DNA of 64,000 nucleotides, taken from assembly GCA_037975125.1 (NCBI GenBank), contig CM075860.1:46101673-46165672 (forward strand), in the 5' to 3' direction. The position numbers were made by a program, and so were the translations under genes. Below the pieces are notes generated by a model. It ran no database searches, was not told where the DNA came from, and was given only the letters and a program-made list of their open reading frames with translations. How positions within the stretch are numbered: position 1 is the first letter of the stretch; every line of letters starts with the position of its first letter. The DNA comes from Latrodectus hesperus. Lineage: Eukaryota > Arthropoda > Arachnida > Araneae > Theridiidae. Shown here piece after piece: positions 47,676 through 64,000 of the stretch.

Positions 47676-48394
47676 ATAAAGCTGATTTGAACTCATCATA
47701 TTTTTTTAATAATAATGTAGTTTATTAAAATTATATAACATAGTTCCGGAACTTTACTCGTTTCAAGAATGATGGAGTAACGTCCTTTCCCTCATTTTGA
47801 AATTTTCATTTCTGGAACAGCTGGGAATTGAGAAAAACTAAACATGGGTTCGAATGTTCTTTTTTACACACTCGTACAGTGTAAGTATCGTTACTTTAAA
47901 GAAAGATAACGGTACTTTTGACTTTTTTTCATGCTTTCCATGTCTTAATTATTTTGTTTTTATTCGATTTTACTCGATATCTTATTTGAAAGAATGAATG
48001 AGTGTTTTGAAGAAAATTGAGTGTTATTATTAGCAAATCTTATTTTAATAAGTAAATGATATTTAAATTTTCCACTGCTAAAATTTTTGCTCAAAAACCA
48101 GATTTCATTTCTCACTTAAAACTAAGACTCTAAAAAACAGATGAGCTCAGCGTGTTTTTATTAAAGTTTAAGAAATTTTTCTCTTTGAATATCTGAGACA
48201 TACAAATTCGCAACTTTCTGTCCAATATATTATTAAATAAAGTATTAATGTAATTGTGTCATCTTTATGTTTCATAGTAATATATTATAAAATGATTTAT
48301 GGAATCATGCCAGCCGAATGAAAAAAGTCACTGTTGCCTTATATGGGACATAATGGTTTCGAATCATGAGTGGATATTCTTTGTTACCTAACAA

Positions 48395-49020
48395 TACACA
48401 AAATGATTTCTCGGAGATATGGATCCTTACAGACAGTAGATCCTCGATCCAGCACCTTTTCAATTGGCAATCTATCGGCGACAATACTAGTAGAAGCATT
48501 CTATCTACTCTTGTTGAAAAGCCTTTCAGTTCAACACCCAATCCACCTCCAGTGGGTCCCCTCGCATGTTGGTCTGCCTGGGAATGAAGTAGCCAACGAC
48601 CTTGCAAAGGTTGCCGCCAGTAATCATTTGAACTCGGAAGATCGCATGGCACTAACACCATCAGAGATCTCTTCCATTACTAAACAACTTACTTCGAAAA
48701 CCTGGGCTGACCCTCCTGCTCACCCTAGGTACTTCCAAAGACATCCTGGAGCCGCCCCAACATTTAAGTGCTCCAGAGTACATCAGACGACACTGTCTCG
48801 ACTTCCTACTGGCCACTTGAAGTGGACTTTGAGGACGGTGAAAGAAAATAACCAACATGCCCCAAGTGCGACAATGCTCCGTTTTGCCCGCAACACATCT
48901 TGAAGTGCTTGGGATTTTCTCGTGAGGAGGCTGTGAAAAGTCCACAACTGCTTTTGGACTTTTTGGATGTCTATGATCTCATGGATCTGGTCTAGTTCCA
49001 CTAGTCCCACCACCACCACC
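48395..49020 (+). pseudogene. LINE RNase H and 3' end fragment
   Basis: Frames at 48366-48903 carry RNase H-like motifs of spider non-LTR elements: ILTDSRSSIQHL, then HLQWVPSHVGLPGNEVANDLA with the conserved final catalytic region. A C-terminal segment follows (LTPSEISSI, RLPTGHLKW), then LKCLGFSREEA and a repetitive CCACCACCACCAC tail. Two or more frameshifts are present. Only the 3' end of the element is left, as expected from 5' truncation. Confidence 0.7.
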
Positions 49021-49477
49021 ATGGTTTCGGTGTCTGTTGAAGACAACGATTATCGTTCTTAGAATTACTGTGCATGTTAAATCTTTTTCGATATTTAACC
49101 ATTTCTAGTAAATTTAAATAAATTTTATAGATATCCCACAAATTTCTCTTGCCACCACGAAAGTCATTAATTGTTTTGCAGTCCATTGTTAAAAATCTTA
49201 TTGGTTATTAATATTATTAATTATGGTTCGCGTATGCGAACTATTCACAATTATTTAGCAATACAGATTTTCATACAGATTGGGTTTAGACGACACAACT
49301 TTCTGCATAATTGAACTATACCCTTTCCTCACTGGACATGGAGGTTACATTTATGTTAACATACGTGTATCTTATCTATCTATTTGTTTTGTGCGGAGGC
49401 CGGTGATTCAAGAATCGACTTGGTCATTTGGTAGACAACAATTGCGCTTCAACGACTGGAGAATACAATAAAGAAGG

Positions 49478-49875
49478 TTGGACCGTGGTAGCCTAGTGGT
49501 TAGAGCATCGGCCTGCGATCCAGAAGGGTGGTGTTCGATTCCCGATGCCGCCAAAGACCAACCGAGTACATGCGATATATGTGCTCGTTAAATCTGTGGA
49601 ATCTAAAGTCCTGTGGTCGGTCGTTGAGCAGTTACCATGGGTACAATGGTCTGGAGAAAATTTTCTCCCCCTTCAGATCAATGTCAAAATTTAGGGAGTG
49701 GGTCCTCTGGTGGTGCCACCTATCGGAGGATTTAAAAGAGAGCAAAGACGTACTTTCACTTTCATGGTGCTCTTATTAAAAAACGAAAGACGCTCCCTAT
49801 TGACTTAAATGTGCATTGCCAAGGCATAGCGAGCTTGGCTTGTCCAAGTGTCATAAGTAATAACAACAACAAGTA
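49478..49875 (+). mobile_element. tRNA-derived SINE, family B, near full length
   Basis: The head is tRNA-like: box A TAGCCTAGTGGTTAGAG and box B GTTCGATTCC near 49537. A body of about 250 bases follows. The 3' end has ATAGCGAGCTTGGCTTGTCC and an AACAACAAC tail. Related copies are at 24,184-24,555 (minus) and 26,010-26,275. Short ORFs inside are not genes. Confidence 0.75.
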
Positions 49876-50046
49876 ACAACAACATAAAGAAGGTGAATGT
49901 TTATCAAAAGATTTAAACCTTTAATCCACCATTTCTCAAATGTGATTTCTATATATTTATAATTTTTCAATTAGTTGCTTAGTGATTTCATAATTATTTG
50001 GGGATTTATTATAATGTGTTCTATAACCCACATCCGCAATAATTTC

Positions 50047-50096
50047 TTTGTCATTCTCAACATGCATATAATTATATGCATGTTGGGAATGACAAA
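50047..50096. repeat. 50-base palindrome
   Basis: Arms 50047-50071 and 50072-50096 are complementary at 24 of 25 positions with no spacer, centred on ATATAATTATAT. It can form a cruciform or hairpin. Confidence 0.85.
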
Positions 50097-50250
50097 AATA
50101 TTAAACACATTTGATTTGTGAAGTGTGACTTGAATTTTTTTTGATAATATGATAGAGTAGGACTGTTTCACATAGAGAGAAGCTTTATAGTTAGTTATGT
50201 TTCTATTTTATATAAATACCTAAAGCATTTTGTTTGTTTTTAAAATTTAG

Positions 50251-50438
50251 CTAAAGAAGAATGTGACAAAAGTAAAGGTGAGGTGCATCTACAATGTGAC
50301 ACAGCGTGTCCTGGCACCTGTTCTAACCAAGGCAAGCCCCGAAATTGTACTTAGGAATGCATTCGTAGGTGTGGATGTCCTCTGGGCACTGTGCGGAGGG
50401 AACGAGACCAACATTGTGTTGACCCTTCGGGTTGTTAG
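50251..50438 (+). pseudogene. TIL-type protease-inhibitor exon with in-frame stop
   Basis: After the acceptor AAAATTTAG the exon reads in phase 1 as a trypsin-inhibitor-like cysteine-rich domain. All ten cysteines are present, including CDTACPGTC, ECIRRCGCPLGTV and HCVDPSGC, and TAG at 50436 ends the frame. Such domains (family I8) block serine proteases extracellularly. A TAG at 50352-50354 interrupts the domain between cysteines 5 and 6. The rest is perfectly preserved, so it is either a young pseudogene or a base error. A signal-peptide exon should lie upstream but was not found. AATAAA at 50569 could end the transcript. Confidence 0.65.
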
Positions 50439-50568
50439 TTTGATGGACCAAATTTCTTAAACTGAAATATTTGCTTTATATCAACCTGTAACACTTTTAC
50501 ATTTATGTATTACTTTAAAATATAATTTCTGATGGAGATAAAATGTTTCATAAGTGATTACTTATTTC

Positions 50569-50574
50569 AATAAA
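50569..50574 (+). terminator. Poly(A) signal after the TIL exon
   Basis: AATAAA lies 130 bases after the terminal TAG of the TIL domain. Confidence 0.5.
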
Positions 50575-51659
50575 GCTGAGAAATAAGATGTTTATTTGTT
50601 TTTGTTTTTTTTCATTTCTTTCCAAATGCTAACTCTACTTGAAGAAACATATTTCGTTCTTCATGTACAACACAAACACATATAATATGAATATGCATCT
50701 TAAGATTTGCTAGATATTGTGCTAGATATTACTATTGATCTTAATTTAAAATCAGTAAATTCTATTTTAAGTGCTACATTTTGCTAACTTTATTGAGTTA
50801 TTGCTTCTTTAGAAACATAAATTTTTCTTTAAATAAAACGATAATAATGATATTGAGTAATTATAATTTAATTAACTTCTTAATTTCTTTCCCTCAAATT
50901 TAGTTTAAAAACTAATTTCTTCATTTAAAAAAGTCATCTTTAAAATTCGCAATCATATCTAAGAAAACATATTTAATGGTATGGTTTCTAAAACAAAGAA
51001 GAAAAATTTTGTGAGTTATTGGAATCTGGAAAGCACAACACAATATCAATCTTGAAAATTCCATTTTGTAATAATATTTGCGCATTAATTATGAAAATAT
51101 GTTGAAATTTATAACGACTTCAGTTAGTGCATTAAACTATTTTTATTACTTTTCATACAACAAAAATGAGTTTTAATCAAAAATAAAATCATATATAAAG
51201 CTTATAGAAACATTATAATGATAAAAGTTAAGTATAGTTTTAAGAGGTTAAATAGAAACTACTGTATGAGCAGAAAATTTATAAAAAAATAATAGCTGTT
51301 ATTTATTATTATAAAATATATAATCAAAAAAGTTGTAAATTATTTTCTAATACACAAAGAATATTCATAACAATACAAAAAACAAATGTACTAAAAAATC
51401 GCAGTTTTTGTCTTGTATTGGACAAAAGTAAATAAGAAATTGTGTCAAAATAATAGCTTTCGCACAATTATTTTTAGACATAAATTCATTTTTCATAGCC
51501 ATAGAAATAGCTTTTGGGAATATTACTTAAAACTAAAATGTATTACAATGTAAAACTAAGGAGTTTTTTTCAAACAATTGAAAATATTATAAATGGAATC
51601 AATCATATAAGCATAATTTAAAAACATTTTGAGAATTATTAGGTAATAGTCAAACTTTT
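50575..51659. other. AT-rich DNA, nothing recognised
   Basis: No ORF, repeat or regulatory element that I can support. Confidence 0.5.
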
Positions 51660-51899
51660 TGGTAATCCACTGCCCGACATTGAAAATGCAATACCAAGAA
51701 GCGGAGGCCAGAAAATTATGCAGATTTCATATCGACGCACTTTGCCGAGTTATATAAATGATGTGAAATGCGCATCTCTCCTGTGCACGTAAATTAAAAT
51801 ATAATGTGGTAAACCGTCAGAATGGGTAATATTCATGCCATTATTGCTTGAGAAATAAGCGTTTGAAATTTATTCTGGTCACAAAGGGTACCCGAAATT

Positions 51900-52214
51900 G
51901 CAGAGAATACCAGGCAATCGTCGGTGGATTCAGATCTAGCAAACAGGCGAGTTTATAAAGGGCATAGTGATCGGATTGAGAAGGGCAAGTTGGTTCTTAC
52001 GGCAAATCACAGCCTACTTGGGCATGTCCACAGTGCACCGGCTGTGGTGAAGATGGTTGGAACAAGGAACTGTGAAACGTTTACGAGGTGCCGGTGCAGC
52101 CAGAGAGACTTTAGCTCACGGTGATGGCAGCACCACAAATCACGTCTTCCGAAATTCCTCAGCATGTGCAAAACACCTTGAATGCTGCCTTATCAAGAAA
52201 AATAATCTGCCATC
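51900..52214 (+). pseudogene. Tc1-like transposon, left part, split by LINE
   Basis: Broken frames read as a Tc1-family transposase N-terminal region, for example STVHRLWWRWLEQGTVKRLR and GAGAARETLAH. Homology stops at ATCTGCCATC (52205-52214), which is repeated after the inserted LINE. The other part of the element continues at 53292. Confidence 0.55.
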
Positions 52215-53281
52215 TTTACAGTCTTATAACCCAAAACCTCTTCCTATTTAAAGAATTGGACAAGTAACTAACGTCTTAAAAGAAATAGTCCATTTAGCCA
52301 AGTACATTCCACCACGTTAATAAAGAACAATGTTGAACAGCATTATTTAAATCCACCTATAGACCCATCTGAAGGGCCACCAAATGACATTTTTCACACT
52401 AGTCTCCCTGTTTCCGTTAACAAACAAACTGATCACCGACCTTCTTAAAACAACTGGCCCTTGAGGTCATCAACGATATTCCTGTTAACAATATCAAGAT
52501 CTACACGGATGGCATCAGGGATTGCAATGACCATTCAGGTAGTGGGATCTTTGCCATTCTTAACGACTCTACTGAAGGTGTAAAGATACAAAGAAGAAAC
52601 CCAGATTTTTGCTCCATTTTCCGCAGTGAGTTAATTGCTATCGATGCGGCCCTTGAAGTCATTGTACCATTCGCCAAGGAAAGAAGCATTTGAATCTTAT
52701 CGGACAGCAAGAGTTCCATCCAACATCTAGCTAGCTGGTTTAACGTTCGTGACTTTGTAGGAGTTTCTATACTCCAAAAGCTGAAGAAACTATTGCAGTA
52801 TTGGCTTATTATTCTTCAGTGGATATCCATCCCACATTAACCTGCAAGGGAACGAAGCTGCTGACTTTCTTGCAAAGGCAGGTACTAGTGAGACGTCGGC
52901 TCCATCTGGCCCACTTACCTTCCTTGAACTCTACTCCCGTGCCAAGAAGATCAACCAAGTCATTTGATCACTCCCACCCTTGGTACCAAAGCTACTCACC
53001 GGAAGGCTCTCTCACTCTTAAATGGGACAGGCGGAGTACAGACTACCATCACCCGCTTCCGAAGTGGACATCTTCGTTCCATTTCATTCTGTGAAAGACG
53101 TAAATGCTACATGCCTTGTCCCAAATCCAATTCGGCGAGTGCATCTCCGGAACATACTATCTTTTGCCTGGGAAAATAAAGAGGACATTTTCGAATCACC
53201 TTTGCTAGTCATAGACTTTCTGGTGATTCACGACATTATGGATCCTGCTAAACAAAGAGGATTGGAAAGAAGAAGAAGAAG
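52215..53281 (+). mobile_element. 5'-truncated LINE with RNase H, flanked by target duplication
   Basis: The insertion encodes a decayed RNase H: KIYTDGIRDC near 52497, FRSELIAIDAALEV near 52620 and ILSDSKSSIQHL near 52697. A C-terminal region follows and it ends in a GAAGAAGAAGAAG tail. The 10-base sequence ATCTGCCATC occurs on both sides (52205-52214 and 53282-53291), the mark of target-primed reverse transcription. Stops and frameshifts make it inactive. Confidence 0.75.
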
Positions 53282-53565
53282 ATCTGCCATCAGTTGGTTG
53301 TAAGTCACCTGTTCTTATAGCATTCGTTAAGAAGGCTGCTATTGATCCTACAGTATAGATACCATCATTGGGTTAAAGTGATGTGGACGACGAAGTGGCA
53401 CAGGATCGTCTTCTCTAATGAGTTACGCTAGCTATTATCATCAATGATAATCGCCGCGTAAGAGTGTGGGTTCGGTATGGAGGCTGGTCCCACCCTACAG
53501 CAGCAATTATAGTCCGATGATAGTTTGGATAGTCATCATGGTTTTGGTACTGCAGCATACCACTG
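53282..53565 (+). pseudogene. Tc1-like transposon, right part
   Basis: After the target duplication, frames read as the catalytic region of a Tc1 transposase, with INDNRRVRVWVRYGGW near 53440-53490. A serine/glutamate stretch corresponding to the second catalytic block comes just before it. Multiple stops. It continues the element interrupted at 52214. Confidence 0.55.
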
Positions 53566-53873
53566 TCATATAACATTTATTTACAAACCAGATATTACAG
53601 TTTGTTTTTATATCCATTACATAATTTCAAGTTTTATTAAATAATAAAAAAACCGACTCATTTTCTTTGTATATTTATATCTAATAAATAAAATTGAAAT
53701 GTTCCAAATTATTGTCCAAGTCAAAATTTTCAAATGTACATTTTATAATATTCAAGATATCTTGCATTCAATACCATTAATGAGGGCAAACATGTGTGTA
53801 CAGATATGTCACAATCGAAGAACTCTTTAGAATGAATTATATTTCTTTTTATTAAGAATATATATATATGTAG

Positions 53874-63088
<9,215 letters not shown>

Positions 63089-64000
63089 CTGAAACAATGT
63101 AGACATTTGAGAATATGGTTGAAAATAACTGTCTGACTTTTAATATAAGGAGATAAAAAAATACATTTTCACGATACATTGGAATTAATCACGTATTTTC
63201 AGACACTGAATTGCTGGAAAAGCATTTTAAGGATTTTATAACACCTGAACAAAGAATCATTAAAAAGTATTTAAATATGATGGAAAATTGAAAATGTATT
63301 TATTTAATTGGAAAATTTTGGGAAATAACTTTTATTTTAAACTGAACATTTATATAGTGTATTATTTCACCATAATTACGCATTCAATGATGTTATTTAT
63401 TTTAAATATTGTAATCTTTTCATAATTTAATATTCATATCTAATATTTTAACTTCTCAAATTAAAATATTTCAAATTTCAATATTTTTAAATTATAAGAA
63501 CTCTAAATTTACTTTGCATCTTCAATTCACCAAATATTATGACCATTCCATACCAACAAGGCATTTTAAAGTAAGATTCGAATTTGTATAATTCCTGTAT
63601 GGGTTTTTAGATATTTCAATCTTCTAATTTCAAAAATAGTTTTATCTAAGAAATCACTCTTTTTATAAAAAATATGAAGTAGATATAAACTAAATATTAA
63701 TTTATAAATAAATTTTGTGTAAGTATATCTATTCATAATAAAATTAATTAAGCACTTGAGTAACAATCATGTGCAACATGGGAAAGAAACGTAACCATTA
63801 AAAATAAAACCATCTTTTCTCGCTTACATAGTTTTATTGTAATAAATTCAAAATTTTATTGATATAACATATCATTATAAATAATAAAAAATGTTTTGTA
63901 ATCCTTCCCATAAAGTTTTTAAAAACATGTTTTTATTTTAATCATAAACATAAAATATGAAAACTTTTAGAGTAATTCTCAGTGTTGGAGAAAAGGGAAA
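63089..64000. other. AT-rich DNA, nothing recognised
   Basis: No ORF or repeat with coding character. A 5' UTR exon of the predicted minus-strand gene would be expected here or beyond. Confidence 0.4.

Larger units (their letters stand above)
44031..48300. other. AT-rich DNA without recognised genes
   Basis: This is mostly AT-rich and non-coding. A less AT-rich patch at about 46380-46560 looks like a transposon fragment, but I cannot place it. A 57-base direct repeat lies at 47.3 and 47.6 kb. Fragments with GACGACATTTTTTAAT (near 44795) resemble the MITE at 24.65 kb. Confidence 0.45.

Noticed and set aside
47844..47880. ATG-containing segment before GTAAGT that fits the phase of the TIL exon
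   Set aside because: It would give only about 12 residues without a proper signal peptide; a phase match alone is a one-in-three event.
49478..49552. Possible tRNA gene
   Set aside because: Box A and box B are good, but the acceptor and anticodon stems do not pair properly and the sequence continues into a SINE body shared with two other copies.
50352..50354. Programmed readthrough or selenocysteine at the TIL stop
   Set aside because: The codon is TAG, not TGA, and there is no stop-context or structural evidence; a mutation or base error is simpler.

Overview
The window is animal nuclear DNA, most likely arthropod and probably spider. It is very AT-rich and has long introns with GT-AG borders and long (TA)n microsatellites. 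It carries jockey-like LINEs, tRNA-derived SINEs and Tc1, pogo/Tigger and hAT DNA transposons. The spider assignment is inferred from the character of the repeats and is not proven by any single gene.

Layout. (1) 417-17,522, + strand: the last eleven exons I can place of ANAPC1, the largest subunit of the anaphase-promoting complex, ending in a TGA and a poly(A) signal. Its introns hold a decayed LINE ORF1, a tRNA-derived SINE and a 2 kb hAT element. (2) 17.6-28.3 kb: AT-rich intergenic DNA with microsatellites, a TA-flanked MITE, SINEs, a CpG-rich promoter-like block near 25.3-25.6 kb and a truncated Tc1 transposon. (3) About 28.3-42.37 kb: a Polinton/Maverick, a virus-like self-synthesising DNA transposon. 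(4) A 500-N assembly gap, then a LINE reverse transcriptase fragment. (5) 44-64 kb: mostly AT-rich, with LINE RNase H fragments, a LINE nested in a Tc1 element, a complete but broken Tc1 copy in a TA microsatellite, a Tigger-like element, a hAT MITE, one exon of a TIL-type protease-inhibitor gene (with a stop codon) and a small three-exon minus-strand gene that had not been obvious as an ORF.

The Polinton is the main find. The minus strand carries integrase, penton-like minor capsid, a pVI-like basic protein, major capsid protein, adenovirus-type protease, packaging ATPase, a small basic protein and a conserved Polinton protein. They are tightly packed, with TATA boxes inside neighbouring genes. 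A protein-primed DNA polymerase B on the same strand is split by two small 5' introns. Between the polymerase and the structural cluster, and on the opposite strand, lies an accessory gene. It encodes an AlkB-type 2-oxoglutarate/Fe(II) dioxygenase that appears to be fused to a PC4-like single-strand DNA-binding domain and a further unrecognised domain.

Five frame breaks interrupt three Polinton genes. Each equals the loss of one base, and each lies at or beside a homopolymer run. This points to consensus errors or very recent damage rather than long decay, so the element may be intact or nearly so. Its right terminus falls in the assembly gap, so terminal repeats and target-site duplication could not be confirmed.
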